Assembly (NCBI GenBank): GCA_012970285.1
Contig: JIBW01000002.1
Location: 496,001 to 560,000, forward strand
Origin: Bacillaceae bacterium JMAK1
GTDB taxonomy: Bacteria > Bacillota > Bacilli > Bacillales > Marinococcaceae
Direction: 5' to 3'
Length of the DNA: 64,000 nt
Below are positions 10,082-19,477 of this stretch, piece by piece. Position numbers and translations under genes: made by a program. Under the pieces are notes generated by a model. That model had not been told where the DNA came from, searched no databases, and worked only from the letters and a program-made list of their open reading frames with translations. Every line of letters starts with the position of its first letter. Positions within the stretch are counted from its first letter, which is position 1.

Positions 10082-11572
10082 TTGTTTCAACTATTCAAAG
10101 CGTTACATAGTATTCGATTATTAAACCCAAAAGCGATATTTACACTCATTTATTCGTGTGTACGTAGAGGAATTAATCTGATGGCGCTCTTTGAGTTTGC
10201 CAAACGCACATACCGACATGCTCCTATTCTTAGAAGCGACAACGTAGTGTGGAGTTTTGAAGATTTGCATCGTAAAGTGATTACCGTCTCACGGAAATTA
10301 AGCAATCATGAAGTCAACTTAAAAGAAGGAGATAAAGTTGCCCTCGTTGTAACGAACAATACGTCCTTCACGACTCTACTGTTCGCGTGTTCGTCAATCG
10401 GTGTTGATCTATTCTTAATGAATACGTCGATGTCGAATAAGCAGCTTCACGAGTTTTGTACAGAAAACAATGTAAAAGCGATCATTCATGATGATTGTTA
10501 CGAATCGACTGACAACGTGACAGCAATTACAGTTAAAGAAATTGATTACATACCACCGGCTAAGATTCTACCACGCCGAGCACGGACGAATCGTGTTGTT
10601 ATTCCTTCTGGAGGATCAACTGGAAAGGCGAAGGTGATTGCTCACAAACCTTCACTGACGAATTATTTGGCCCCTTTTCGTGCTTTTATTAACGTTTTAA
10701 ACGTTGATCAGCACCAACATGTATACGTCGCGACCCCTATGTATCACGGTTACGGATTTGCCGTCTTTTTATTATGTGTTGCTGCTGGAAAAGAAGTGAT
10801 TGTCGATGAACGGTTTAACGCAAAGATCGTTATGAAACGAATGGCAGAACATAACGTTCACATGTTAATCGTAACCCCAACGATGCTACACGACCTTATC
10901 CAAATTCCAATGCCGAAAAAGCTGAACATTCAGTGCATCGCATCTGGTGGCGCTCCGTTAAACGAACCACTCATAAACCGTGCTACCGAGTTGTTTGGTC
11001 CAGTCGTTCATAATTTATTCGGTACAACTGAAACGGGATTAAACTTTATTGCTAGACCAAGCGATTTACTTCGAGACCCAAGAGCATTAGGCAAACCAAT
11101 TAAAGGAATGAAAGCAAGAGTTGTCAACGCTCGCGGAACGGTAGCAAACAGTCTAGAGACAGGATCACTGCAAATTTTCACGAAGAGCGGCATGGAAAAA
11201 GCAAGGCAAAATTGGTATGCAACAGGAGATCTTGTGGTTCATGATGAAAGAGGATGTTATTACAGTCGAGGAAGAGAAGATGAACAAATTATATCCGGCG
11301 GAATTAACGTCTATCCAATTGAATTAGAACAACTTCTACACGAACATGAGCAAGTCGAGCGCGTGGCTGTCATCGGTATTCCTGATGAGCGTTTTGGTGA
11401 GCGACTACACGCATTTATCGAGCCTAAAGTAAACGCGTTGACAGAAGAAGAGGTACGACGATGGCTGAAAGAACGAGCAAGGCGAGAATTGATGCCGAAG
11501 GAAATAACCTTCCGTTCAAAGCTTCCCTATGAACGAACTGGAAAAGTAAACAAAAAGAACTTACTTAATTGA
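10082..11572 (+). CDS. AMP-forming acyl-CoA synthetase (ANL superfamily)
   Basis: A 496-residue adenylate-forming ligase. Seen: a divergent P-loop PSGGSTGKAK (about 175-184; the family consensus is TSGTTGKPK), PMYHGYG, the A5 motif FGTTETG, A7 YATGD, hinge/A8 GREDEQIISGGINVYP and the A10 lysine in RTGKVNKK. The complete motif set suggests an active enzyme that activates a carboxylic acid, probably a fatty acid, to acyl-AMP and then acyl-CoA. The start is taken as TTG 10082, 5 bases after GAGGTGA; the in-frame GTG at 10073 lies inside that ribosome site. It forms a two-gene unit with the Acr1-like reductase upstream. The substrate chain length cannot be read from sequence. Confidence 0.82.
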   Translation: MFQLFKALHSIRLLNPKAIFTLIYSCVRRGINLMALFEFAKRTYRHAPILRSDNVVWSFEDLHRKVITVSRKLSNHEVNLKEGDKVALVVTNNTSFTTLLFACSSIGVDLFLMNTSMSNKQLHEFCTENNVKAIIHDDCYESTDNVTAITVKEIDYIPPAKILPRRARTNRVVIPSGGSTGKAKVIAHKPSLTNYLAPFRAFINVLNVDQHQHVYVATPMYHGYGFAVFLLCVAAGKEVIVDERFNAKIVMKRMAEHNVHMLIVTPTMLHDLIQIPMPKKLNIQCIASGGAPLNEPLINRATELFGPVVHNLFGTTETGLNFIARPSDLLRDPRALGKPIKGMKARVVNARGTVANSLETGSLQIFTKSGMEKARQNWYATGDLVVHDERGCYYSRGREDEQIISGGINVYPIELEQLLHEHEQVERVAVIGIPDERFGERLHAFIEPKVNALTEEEVRRWLKERARRELMPKEITFRSKLPYERTGKVNKKNLLN

Positions 11573-11575
11573 ACA

Positions 11576-11607
11576 CAAAAAGCAAGATTCTAAGGAATCT
11601 CGCTTTC
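11576..11607. terminator. Bidirectional terminator between the ligase and vanW-like genes
   Basis: A 12-bp stem with one mismatch (11579-11590 with 11595-11606, loop TAAG). A-rich sequence on the left and the TTT on the right allow use from both strands. Confidence 0.75.
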
Positions 11608-11618
11608 ATAAAACACTC

Positions 11619-12524
11619 TTAAATGCTCTCTGCAGCCGTTACTTCAAAGGTCACTTGCCCGCTTGACGCATCAACAGAACCGGTAATCATAACAGGGAAG
11701 TCATGACCGTTCTCAAACTTAAAGTCCGCCCATCCCCAACTGACCATCGCATCGTCACCTTCTGGTACGTAACTAATCGGTAACGAATGATGATGACGTT
11801 CAACAATGTCCAGTCCTGCGCGTTCAACGGCATTGTAAAGGGTCGTAGACGTTTGGCAAATACCGCCACCCATGCCATTTGTAAATTCCCCATCAACAAT
11901 TACATTGGCTTCTTGGTAGCCACGTTCTGCAGTGGCAGGTCCCACGACTTCATGGAAAGAAAAGCGGTCGCCAGGACCTAAGACAGAACGGTGAATGCTT
12001 TCGGTTGATAAGCGAATGTTCTCAACTCTTCCCGTCGTACTGGCATCAAAAGACGTTGAAAATGATCCGATCGTCTGATCGGCTATGGCTTGTAGATCAT
12101 CGTCGGTCACATTTGGGGAGGTAACTTCGATCGGTAGTTTAATAGAATCATGATAATACGAATGATTCAATATATTCTCAACGAGCGCGTTTTCGTCTAA
12201 GATTACTTGGTCTTGACCGCCCTCAACTTGGCCGTCAATGTTCTTAGGGGTTTTCATTGATTGATCATAACCATTCTCGCCACGGGCGAGTTCTGTTGCA
12301 AAAGAGCGTAACTCATCTTCTTGCAATTCATCTCGTGAAAATTCTACATGAAAATCTTCATCGTTTTCGTCATAAACACTCACTTTATGAGTTGGAGTTT
12401 CACGTAATTCGTGAAGTGATTTCTCTCCAAATATAGGTGCGCTTGCCATGACTTCTTCATCTGCACCACAAGCACTACTTAGTACGAAAATTCCTACAAT
12501 AGGCAATAGACATAACCGTTTCAT
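11619..12524 (-). CDS. VanW-domain lipoprotein (YoaR/VanW family)
   Basis: A 301-residue predicted lipoprotein. Seen: a hydrophobic signal peptide ending in lipobox LSSAC (Cys near residue 19), an N-terminal putative peptidoglycan-binding region, then a VanW domain: LGPGDRFSFHEVVGP, GGGICQTSTTLYNAV and a HHHSLPISYVPEG segment. VanW proteins occur in some vancomycin-resistance clusters and in many spore formers, but their biochemical role is not settled; an envelope location is inferred here. ATG 12524 is chosen because it follows GGAGGGG and begins the signal peptide; the upstream in-frame ATG at 12539 would overlap that site. It is transcribed alone, convergent with the acyl ligase. Confidence 0.88.
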   Translation of the reverse strand: MKRLCLLPIVGIFVLSSACGADEEVMASAPIFGEKSLHELRETPTHKVSVYDENDEDFHVEFSRDELQEDELRSFATELARGENGYDQSMKTPKNIDGQVEGGQDQVILDENALVENILNHSYYHDSIKLPIEVTSPNVTDDDLQAIADQTIGSFSTSFDASTTGRVENIRLSTESIHRSVLGPGDRFSFHEVVGPATAERGYQEANVIVDGEFTNGMGGGICQTSTTLYNAVERAGLDIVERHHHSLPISYVPEGDDAMVSWGWADFKFENGHDFPVMITGSVDASSGQVTFEVTAAESI

Positions 12525-12598
12525 ACGATTCCCCTCCATAGAACTTGGTCGTAGTATAGACGTTTCAAATCGGGAAAAGTTTCACATCTTTTCTACTT

Positions 12599-12627
12599 AT
12601 AATATACCATAAATTCCCACCTTGTAA
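12599..12627 (-). promoter_or_regulatory. Candidate sigma-A promoter for the vanW-like gene
   Basis: On the minus strand TTACAA, 17-base spacer, TATTAT, about 70 bases upstream of the start codon. Confidence 0.6.
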
Positions 12628-12715
12628 TATATGTAATAGAAAAAAACGACAACGAAAATCCGACTTCATTTCTACAAATTTCGCGCCTCTCTTCTTAAAG
12701 ACAACCGTCAACTAC

Positions 12716-12744
12716 TTGTTGTCTAAAGCAAAAACGTATAAAAT
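12716..12744 (+). promoter_or_regulatory. Candidate sigma-A promoter for yicC
   Basis: TTGTTG, 17-base spacer, TAAAAT. The predicted start of transcription (about 12751) leaves a leader only about 14 bases long before ATG 12765. Confidence 0.45.
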
Positions 12745-12764
12745 AAAATGATGGAGTGAATCGA

Positions 12765-13643
12765 ATGGTAAATAGTATGACTGGTTTTGGACGAGCAGAA
12801 CAGACATTTATAGGTGGAAAGTTACTCGTCGAAATGCGTACCGTGAATCATCGTTTTTTAGATGTTCATATGCAATTGCCTACTTCACTAAGACACATAG
12901 AACAAGATCTTCTACAACTAATTAAGTCTCGGATGAACCGAGGGAAGTTTGATCTGAAAGTTGAGATTGAAGAAAATCGAGGTCGTCTAAAAAAACTCCA
13001 AGTGAATGAAACATTGTATGACGACTACATCAAAACAATGCGTAGATTTATGAAAACGGAGAATGTTGAACAGAAGATCTCACTCGATTCAAGCTTAATT
13101 GATTTGGGGATCATTGAAGTTGTTGACGACGAGTCAACGACAAACGGTTTGGAGGAGCTTGTTCTAAACACATCGAAGGACGCTCTCGTTCAGCTACTAA
13201 GCATGAGAGAAACAGAAGGAGAGTATTTGTACGGTGATGTTTATGAGCGATTGCTCGAGCTCGAACAAATGGAGCTAAATATAAAAGGGTTTGTACCTGA
13301 AGTAGAAACGATGTATCGTGAACGTTTAGAATCGAAACTGAGTGAACGTTTTAGAATATCAGACGAACACGATGAACGACTGCATCAGGAAATTGCCTTT
13401 TTACTAGATAAGAGTGATATTACAGAAGAATTAACGAGACTACATTCGCACCGATTGCAGTTTTTACAAACGCTTACTGAAAAACCCCCGATGGGTCGTA
13501 AGCTGGAGTTCATTCTTCAAGAAATGAATCGTGAAATAAATACAATTGGCTCAAAAGCCAACCATGCAGAAATCTCCAAAAGTGTCGTTTCGTTCAAAGC
13601 TGAGCTTGAAAAGTTACGCGAACAAGCGCAAAATATCGAATAA
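12765..13643 (+). CDS. yicC: YicC/YloC family endoribonuclease
   Basis: A 292-residue YicC-family protein. The family has an N-terminal YicC-like domain starting with SMTGFGR and a C-terminal DUF1732 domain; E. coli and B. subtilis members act as endoribonucleases in RNA turnover. Seen: [10 protein letters not shown] at the N-terminus, [12 protein letters not shown], and the C-terminal [22 protein letters not shown] block that marks DUF1732. ATG 12765 follows GGAGTGA by 5 bases; the in-frame GTG at 12756 falls inside that site. It heads the conserved yicC-remA-gmk-rpoZ-coaBC-priA group. Confidence 0.93.
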   Translation: MVNSMTGFGRAEQTFIGGKLLVEMRTVNHRFLDVHMQLPTSLRHIEQDLLQLIKSRMNRGKFDLKVEIEENRGRLKKLQVNETLYDDYIKTMRRFMKTENVEQKISLDSSLIDLGIIEVVDDESTTNGLEELVLNTSKDALVQLLSMRETEGEYLYGDVYERLLELEQMELNIKGFVPEVETMYRERLESKLSERFRISDEHDERLHQEIAFLLDKSDITEELTRLHSHRLQFLQTLTEKPPMGRKLEFILQEMNREINTIGSKANHAEISKSVVSFKAELEKLREQAQNIE

Positions 13644-13671
13644 ACGACGTGCAGAAAAGGAGGGTAACATA

Positions 13672-13935
13672 ATGAACGTAAAACTCATTAATATCGGTTT
13701 TGGAAATATGGTTTCAGCAAATCGAATTATTACCATTGTAAGTCCTGAATCTGCACCGATTAAACGAATTATTCAAGAAGGTCGAGATCGTAACATGCTG
13801 ATCGATGCTACATATGGAAGAAGAACGCGAGCGGTGATTATTTCAGATAGTGATCATGTTATACTGTCAGCGGTTCAACCAGAGACTGTTGCTCAACGAT
13901 TGCATTCTAAAGAAGAAAGTGAAGAAGAATCATAA
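13672..13935 (+). CDS. remA: Extracellular matrix regulator RemA (YlzA)
   Basis: An 87-residue DNA-binding protein. In B. subtilis RemA activates biofilm matrix and osmoprotection genes as a ring-shaped oligomer. Seen: [19 protein letters not shown] at the start and the basic patch [22 protein letters not shown], both strongly conserved in the family; the tail is acidic and probably flexible. ATG 13672 follows AAAAGGAGGG. It sits in the conserved slot between yicC and gmk. Confidence 0.95.
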   Translation: MNVKLINIGFGNMVSANRIITIVSPESAPIKRIIQEGRDRNMLIDATYGRRTRAVIISDSDHVILSAVQPETVAQRLHSKEESEEES

Positions 13936-13954
13936 GTGTAGGAGTGAACCAATA

Positions 13955-14572
13955 TTGAAAAAGGACAAAGGGTTATTAATTGTTTTATCAGGGCCTGCAG
14001 GAGTTGGAAAAGGCACAGTTTGTAACGCATTAAGAGGCGTGAATGATCGAATTTCATACTCCGTGTCTGCAACGACCCGCTCTCCTAGAGAAGGTGAGCA
14101 AGAAGGTGTCAATTATTTCTATAAGACAAAAGAAGTTTTCGAAGAAATGATTGCTAAAGATGAGCTTTTAGAATGGGCAAAGTATGTCGACAATTATTAT
14201 GGAACACCACTACACTATGTAAAAGAACAGCTCCGTGAAGGTCAAGACATTATTTTGGAAATTGAAGTTCAAGGTGCTGCAAAAGTAAAAGAGAAGTACC
14301 CAGATGGTGTTTTTATCTTCCTAGCCCCGCCAAACTTAGATGAGCTTAGAAAGCGAATTGAAGGACGAGGAACGGAAGATTCAGATCTGATTAATCAACG
14401 CATGAATGTTGCCAAAGCAGAAATTGAAATGATGGCGCAATATGATTATGTTGTAGAAAATGACCAAGTCGACAATGCTGTAAACAAAGTTCAAACGATC
14501 ATTGATGCAGAACACCTTCGCCAAGAGCGAGTGATTGATTATTATCGTAATTTAGTAGAGGGAAGTGAATAA
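13955..14572 (+). CDS. gmk: Guanylate kinase
   Basis: A 205-residue enzyme that phosphorylates GMP to GDP with ATP, feeding GTP, dGTP and (p)ppGpp pools. Seen: Walker [11 protein letters not shown] near residue 12, the GMP-binding [13 protein letters not shown] segment and [13 protein letters not shown], and the lid arginines in RIEGRGTE. The start is TTG at 13955, about 8 bases after TAGGAGTGA; upstream in-frame starts fall within remA and would add unrelated residues. Confidence 0.97.
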   Translation: MKKDKGLLIVLSGPAGVGKGTVCNALRGVNDRISYSVSATTRSPREGEQEGVNYFYKTKEVFEEMIAKDELLEWAKYVDNYYGTPLHYVKEQLREGQDIILEIEVQGAAKVKEKYPDGVFIFLAPPNLDELRKRIEGRGTEDSDLINQRMNVAKAEIEMMAQYDYVVENDQVDNAVNKVQTIIDAEHLRQERVIDYYRNLVEGSE

Positions 14573-14573
14573 G

Positions 14574-14771
14574 ATGTTATACCCATCGATTGATTCATTA
14601 TTAAAGAAGATTGATAGTAAGTATTCACTCGTTACAATTTCAGCGCAACGAGCACGTGCACTTCAAGAATATGAAGAATTAACTACTGGATTGAACAAGC
14701 CGGTATCAAAAAAGAATGTCGGTGTTGCACTTGAAGAAATTCAAGAAGGATACTTGAACATCAAATCGTAA
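14574..14771 (+). CDS. rpoZ: RNA polymerase omega subunit
   Basis: A 65-residue subunit that helps fold and assemble the beta-prime subunit. Seen: [19 protein letters not shown] followed by the conserved helix ISAQRARAL and a short C-terminal region [13 protein letters not shown]. The ATG at 14574 lies one base after the gmk stop, with GAGGGAAGTGA upstream; the in-frame GTG at 14565 would start inside gmk. It is probably translationally coupled to gmk. Confidence 0.95.
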   Translation: MLYPSIDSLLKKIDSKYSLVTISAQRARALQEYEELTTGLNKPVSKKNVGVALEEIQEGYLNIKS

Positions 14772-14777
14772 CGGTCA

Positions 14778-14812
14778 AAGAGGCTGTCTAATTACAGGCA
14801 GTCTTTTTTTTA
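14778..14812 (+). terminator. Imperfect terminator after rpoZ
   Basis: GGCTGT and ACAGGC pair with one mismatch around a short loop, followed by T8. The stem is weak; partial read-through into coaBC is likely. Confidence 0.5.
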
Positions 14813-14826
14813 TTTGTGTAGGAGTT

Positions 14827-14835
14827 TGCTATAAT
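14827..14835 (+). promoter_or_regulatory. Extended -10 promoter element for coaBC
   Basis: TGC followed by a perfect TATAAT, 38 bases before the coaBC start. There is no good -35, as is typical of extended -10 promoters. Confidence 0.55.
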
Positions 14836-14872
14836 ATATAGCAAAAGAACAGTGCGGAAGGGTGTAGGACGT

Positions 14873-16102
14873 ATGGACGGTAAGAAAATCGTGCTCGGTG
14901 TAACCGGAGGTGTAGCAGCTTTTAAAGCAGCCGCCCTTGCTTCAAAGCTGAAACAAGCAGGAGCGAGTGTAAAAACAATCATGACAGAAAGTAGCAAGGA
15001 ATTTGTTACACCATTAACGTTTCAAGCACTCACAAGAGACCGAGTCTATGACAATACGTTTGTAGAAGAAGATGTATCAAAAATTGCTCATATCGACGTT
15101 GCCGATTGGGCGGATGCGTTTGTCATTGTACCTGCGACCGCGAATTTTATCGGGAAATATGCAAATGGCATTGCAGATGATATGTTAACGTCCACGTTAC
15201 TTGCGACAAAAGCACCTGTATACGTTGCACCTGCAATGAATGTAAACATGTATGATCACCCTGCAGTGTTACAAAACATCGAAACATTGGTGAAACGCGG
15301 TGTAACATTTATTGAACCAGGCGCCGGGTACTTAGCGTGTGGTTGGATTGGTAAAGGGCGATTAGCTGAGCCAGAAGATATTCTTAGCTTTTTACAAGGT
15401 GAACTTGTTGAACCGAAAGAAAAGATGTTAAATGGTAAAAATGTACTTATAACAGCTGGACCGACGAGGGAAGTCATTGATCCTGTAAGGTTCCTGAGTA
15501 ATCGTTCAACTGGGAAAATGGGTTATGCGATCGCCAAAGCAGCGGTCGACTTAGGGGCGAATGTGACACTCGTAAGTGGGCCTGTACAATTGGATGCACC
15601 ACAAGGCGTTACGCTCATTTCGGTAACGAGTGCAGAGGAGATGTACGAGCAAGTCGTAAACCATTTTGATGATGCAGATCTCGTCATTAAAACCGCGGCT
15701 GTATCCGATTATCGACCGACAAAAATAGAAGCACATAAAGTGAAGAAACAAGCAGGCAATCTGACGATTGAGATGGAGCGGACGAAAGACATTCTTCGTA
15801 CATTAGGAGAAAGTAAACGCCATCAAGTCCTTGTGGGCTTTGCGGCTGAAACGCAAGACGTAGAAACATACGCAAAAGAAAAGCTCGAGAAAAAACGACT
15901 GGATTTAATCGTTGCGAACGATGTTTCGGATCGGTCAATTGGCTTTGAAAGTGATGAAAACCGTGTGTTGTTGATCGATCGTGAAGGTGGCATCCTGCAA
16001 GTTGATCAACAAAAGAAAGAAACATTAGCTTATACGATTTTAGAAAAAGCATCAAAGCTTTTACGTGAGGAGAATCAACGTGTACGCGAAAGTCATCGTT
16101 GA
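14873..16102 (+). CDS. coaBC: Bifunctional phosphopantothenoylcysteine decarboxylase / phosphopantothenate-cysteine ligase
   Basis: A 409-residue enzyme catalysing two steps of coenzyme A synthesis. Seen: CoaC half with [11 protein letters not shown], the active-site histidine in [22 protein letters not shown] and the catalytic cysteine of [19 protein letters not shown]; CoaB half beginning [17 protein letters not shown], with TGKMGYAIA and KKQ. ATG 14873 (MDGKKI) is preferred to the in-frame GTG at 14852, since it has a GGTGTAGG site and matches the family start. It ends inside priA (23-base overlap), implying coupling. Confidence 0.96.
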   Translation: MDGKKIVLGVTGGVAAFKAAALASKLKQAGASVKTIMTESSKEFVTPLTFQALTRDRVYDNTFVEEDVSKIAHIDVADWADAFVIVPATANFIGKYANGIADDMLTSTLLATKAPVYVAPAMNVNMYDHPAVLQNIETLVKRGVTFIEPGAGYLACGWIGKGRLAEPEDILSFLQGELVEPKEKMLNGKNVLITAGPTREVIDPVRFLSNRSTGKMGYAIAKAAVDLGANVTLVSGPVQLDAPQGVTLISVTSAEEMYEQVVNHFDDADLVIKTAAVSDYRPTKIEAHKVKKQAGNLTIEMERTKDILRTLGESKRHQVLVGFAAETQDVETYAKEKLEKKRLDLIVANDVSDRSIGFESDENRVLLIDREGGILQVDQQKKETLAYTILEKASKLLREENQRVRESHR

Positions 16103-18470
16103 TGTCGCTGCGGGAGGGGTTGATCGACCGTTCGACTATCGTCTAAAAGAAGCGCATCTTGGCGTTGCGGCACCGGGGATGCGCGTGCTTGTCCCGTTTG
16201 GAAAACGTAAGCTAACAGGAATTATCATTGAACTTTCCGACACTGCTTCAGTGAAGAACGTCAAATCAATTAGTGAATTGTTAGATGTCACCCCAGTTCT
16301 GAGCCCAGAACTTCTTGATTTGGGGAGCTGGCTTGCAAAAGAAACGACGTGTTTTCAAATAACGGCGCTGTTTGCGATGATTCCAGCGGCAATGAGAGCG
16401 AAAGCACAAAAGTTCCTCATTCGTAACGATGAAACGAATCACGTTGATGTTTCCATTCAAGCGTTGTTCGGTCAACGATTGAAACTACCGTTCAAAGAAA
16501 TTCCAGAAGATAAAACGATTTTAAATGCCGTTTCTAAAGGAATTCAAGAAAATGTTCTATCGGTGTATTATGAGCTAAAAGACGGTGCAAAACATAAAGA
16601 ACAAAAGGCAGTAACTACGTTAAAGAGCGACCAACAACCGAAAACGACGAAGCAGCAAGAAACTCTTGCGACCATTGAACGAGTATCTGATTCTGGTGTT
16701 GTGCCAGTCGCCACACTCATTAATGATCACGGACTCAGTCGTTCAACAATTCAAACGCTCATCAAAAACGAATTCCTTGCTGAACATCAAATGGTGATTG
16801 AACGTAATCCCTATGAACGTCAAGTTGGTGATGGGCGTGAAGCAAAGCAAACACTCACCCATGATCAACAAGAAGCGTATGCTTCGATTAGTCTAGGGGT
16901 TAAAGAACGCTCATCTAAACCGATGCTGTTGCATGGAATTACGGGTAGCGGAAAGACAGAAGTGTATTTGCAAGCAATTGAACAAGTGTTAGAAGAAGGA
17001 CGAGAGGCAATTGTTCTCGTCCCAGAGATTTCCTTAACACCACAAATGGTCGAACGGTTCAAACGGCGCTTCGGAGATCATGTAGCGGTCATGCATAGTG
17101 CGCTCTCCAGTGGAGAGCGGTATGACGAATGGATGAAGATCCACCGGAAAGAAGTGCAAGTCGTCGTTGGAGCGCGGTCGGCGGTATTTGCCCCATTTAA
17201 CAACATCGGCCTTATCATTATTGATGAAGAGCATGAAAGTAGTTATAAGCAAGAAGATTACCCGCGCTATCATGCTCGAGAAGTGGCCATCTATCGAAGT
17301 CAGACGCACAAGTGCCCGGTCGTTCTCGGTAGTGCTACCCCTTCTATGGAAAGCTTCGCAAGGGCAAAAAAAGACGTCTATACGTTGCTTTCATTACCAG
17401 AGCGTGTGAACAAAAAACCACTTCCGGCAATTGAACTCATTGATATGAGAGACGAACTTCGTGGTGGTAATCGTTCGGTCTTTTCAAGCCAGCTACTCGA
17501 TAAAGTGAAAGACCGGTTAGCGAAAGAAGAGCAGATTGTCTTGTTTTTAAATCGGCGTGGATTCTCAACGTTTGTGATGTGTAGAAGTTGTGGGTACGTG
17601 GGTGATTGTCCGCACTGTGAAATTTCACTGACGTATCATCAGCGAGGCAACCAGTTGAAATGCCATTACTGTGGACATGAAGAGACGATGTACGAAGAGT
17701 GCCCTGCTTGTGAAAGTGAGCACATTCGCTTTTTTGGAACGGGTACGCAAAAAGTCGAAGAGGAACTGCAAAAGTTAGTTCCGGAAGCTCGGATCATACG
17801 AATGGACAACGATACGACGCGCAAGAAAGGTTCGCATGAAGCGTTGTTAAAACGATTTGGTAATCATGAGGCAGATATTCTACTCGGTACGCAGATGATT
17901 GCAAAAGGATTGGATTTCCCGAAAATTACATTGGCAGGCGTTTTAACGGCTGATACGCTCTTGAATTTACCAGATTTCAGAGCGCCTGAACGAACGTTTC
18001 AGTTGTTAACACAGCTCGGTGGTCGGGCGGGGCGAGACACTCGTGAAGGAGAAGTCGTCATTCAAACGTACACCCCAGAACATTATGCGATCCAGCACGC
18101 AAAAAGCCATGATTTTGAAGGGTTTTTTGCTTATGAGATGCAACAAAGGCGACAAGCGGGTTATCCGCCGTATTACTTTATCTGTTTAATTACGTTTTCA
18201 CACGAAGAATTGTTCACGGCAATGAAAGCCGCGGAACGAGCGACTCGTTTTCTGAAGGAACGTTTAAGTGATGAATCGGTCATCTTAGGGCCGACTCCGT
18301 CACCAATTAGTCGGATCAATGATAGATATCGTACGCAATGCATGATAAAATACAAACGAGAACCTAATTTTTCGGAGATTCTCAGCGAATTATTTACGCA
18401 TTACCAACAAGAAGTGCACAAAGATAGTCGTTTCATGGCCATTGATCGCCATCCAAACATATTCATGTAG
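16080..18470 (+). CDS. priA: Primosomal replication restart helicase PriA
   Basis: A 796-residue 3'-to-5' DNA helicase that reloads the replisome at collapsed forks. Seen: N-terminal DNA-binding start [18 protein letters not shown], Walker [10 protein letters not shown] (about 286), DEEH box in [12 protein letters not shown], four paired cysteine motifs binding two zinc ions ([13 protein letters not shown] and [17 protein letters not shown], about 500-545), and the helicase segment [16 protein letters not shown] 16080 is chosen: it follows GAGGAG and gives the family N-terminus; the in-frame GTG at 16065 would put that site inside the gene. It overlaps the coaBC end by 23 bases. Confidence 0.96.
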   Translation: MYAKVIVDVAAGGVDRPFDYRLKEAHLGVAAPGMRVLVPFGKRKLTGIIIELSDTASVKNVKSISELLDVTPVLSPELLDLGSWLAKETTCFQITALFAMIPAAMRAKAQKFLIRNDETNHVDVSIQALFGQRLKLPFKEIPEDKTILNAVSKGIQENVLSVYYELKDGAKHKEQKAVTTLKSDQQPKTTKQQETLATIERVSDSGVVPVATLINDHGLSRSTIQTLIKNEFLAEHQMVIERNPYERQVGDGREAKQTLTHDQQEAYASISLGVKERSSKPMLLHGITGSGKTEVYLQAIEQVLEEGREAIVLVPEISLTPQMVERFKRRFGDHVAVMHSALSSGERYDEWMKIHRKEVQVVVGARSAVFAPFNNIGLIIIDEEHESSYKQEDYPRYHAREVAIYRSQTHKCPVVLGSATPSMESFARAKKDVYTLLSLPERVNKKPLPAIELIDMRDELRGGNRSVFSSQLLDKVKDRLAKEEQIVLFLNRRGFSTFVMCRSCGYVGDCPHCEISLTYHQRGNQLKCHYCGHEETMYEECPACESEHIRFFGTGTQKVEEELQKLVPEARIIRMDNDTTRKKGSHEALLKRFGNHEADILLGTQMIAKGLDFPKITLAGVLTADTLLNLPDFRAPERTFQLLTQLGGRAGRDTREGEVVIQTYTPEHYAIQHAKSHDFEGFFAYEMQQRRQAGYPPYYFICLITFSHEELFTAMKAAERATRFLKERLSDESVILGPTPSPISRINDRYRTQCMIKYKREPNFSEILSELFTHYQQEVHKDSRFMAIDRHPNIFM

Positions 18471-18493
18471 CCCCCACAGCGTTGGGGGTTTTT
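18471..18493 (+). terminator. Intrinsic terminator between priA and fmt
   Basis: CCCCCA pairs with TGGGGG across a 6-base loop, followed by TTTTT. It lies where B. subtilis carries def. Confidence 0.75.
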
Positions 18494-18526
18494 GCACGAC
18501 AGTAAGGTTTGAAAGGATAGATAAGT

Positions 18527-19477
18527 ATGAAGATCGTTTTTATGGGAACACCTGATTTTGCTGTACCTGTACTTTCTATGCTCGTTGAAGAAGGTCATGA
18601 CGTTATACGTGTCGTAACACAACCGGATCGTCCGAAAGGTCGAAAAAGAGAACTCATTAAAACGCCTGTGAAAGTTGAAGCAGAGAGACATGGTATCCCG
18701 GTTTTTCAACCAGAGAAGCTTCGTGATGAAGAAGCAGTAGAACTAGCAATAGAAGGCAACCCTGATTTAATTGTGACCGCAGCATACGGTCAGCTTTTGC
18801 CAGAGTCGATTTTAACAGCTCCGCAATACGGTGCTGTAAACGTTCATGCTTCGCTATTGCCTGCTTATCGTGGAGGCGCTCCGATTCATCAATCAATCAT
18901 TGATGGGCAAAAAGAAACCGGCGTGACGATCATGTATATGGTGAAGCGATTGGATGCAGGCGATATGCTTCTTCAAGAAGCTGTCAACATTGAAGAAGAT
19001 GATACGGTTGGATCGATGCATGATAAGTTAAGTGCGCTCGGTGCGAAGCTTTTAAAAGAAACGTTACCACATCTTGAAAATGGAACGGTTCAACCAGTAC
19101 AACAAGATGAAGAAAAAGTAACGTATGCACCGAACATCGCTCGAGGTGCAGAACGTATTGATTGGACGAAATCTGCCCAAGCTGTTCATAACCAAATTCG
19201 TGGTATGAATCCATGGCCTGTTGCTTTTACGATGTGGAATGGTCAATCGCTTAAATTATGGAAGTCAGAACTTGTGGATGAGCACTTTGATGATAATCCT
19301 GGAACGGTCGTTACACGTAATCAAGACTCATTTATCGTTGTGGCAGGGGACCAAAAAGGCGTAAAGTTACTGACTGTCCAACCAGCAGGCAAAAAAGCAA
19401 TGGATGCCTCTGATTTTCTTAGAGGAAAAGGCCAATCATTAAACGTTGGAGATGTACTCAAAGATGACGAAAAATGA
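18527..19477 (+). CDS. fmt: Methionyl-tRNA formyltransferase
   Basis: A 316-residue enzyme that formylates initiator Met-tRNA with 10-formyl-tetrahydrofolate. Seen: FMGTPDFAVPVL at the N-terminus, the folate-binding SLLPAYRGGAPI segment with its upstream NVHA, and the catalytic Asp in RLDAGDML; the C-terminal tRNA-binding domain follows from about residue 205. ATG 18527 follows GAAAGGAT. The usual partner gene def (peptide deformylase) is absent immediately upstream. It overlaps rsmB by 14 bases. Confidence 0.96.
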   Translation: MKIVFMGTPDFAVPVLSMLVEEGHDVIRVVTQPDRPKGRKRELIKTPVKVEAERHGIPVFQPEKLRDEEAVELAIEGNPDLIVTAAYGQLLPESILTAPQYGAVNVHASLLPAYRGGAPIHQSIIDGQKETGVTIMYMVKRLDAGDMLLQEAVNIEEDDTVGSMHDKLSALGAKLLKETLPHLENGTVQPVQQDEEKVTYAPNIARGAERIDWTKSAQAVHNQIRGMNPWPVAFTMWNGQSLKLWKSELVDEHFDDNPGTVVTRNQDSFIVVAGDQKGVKLLTVQPAGKKAMDASDFLRGKGQSLNVGDVLKDDEK

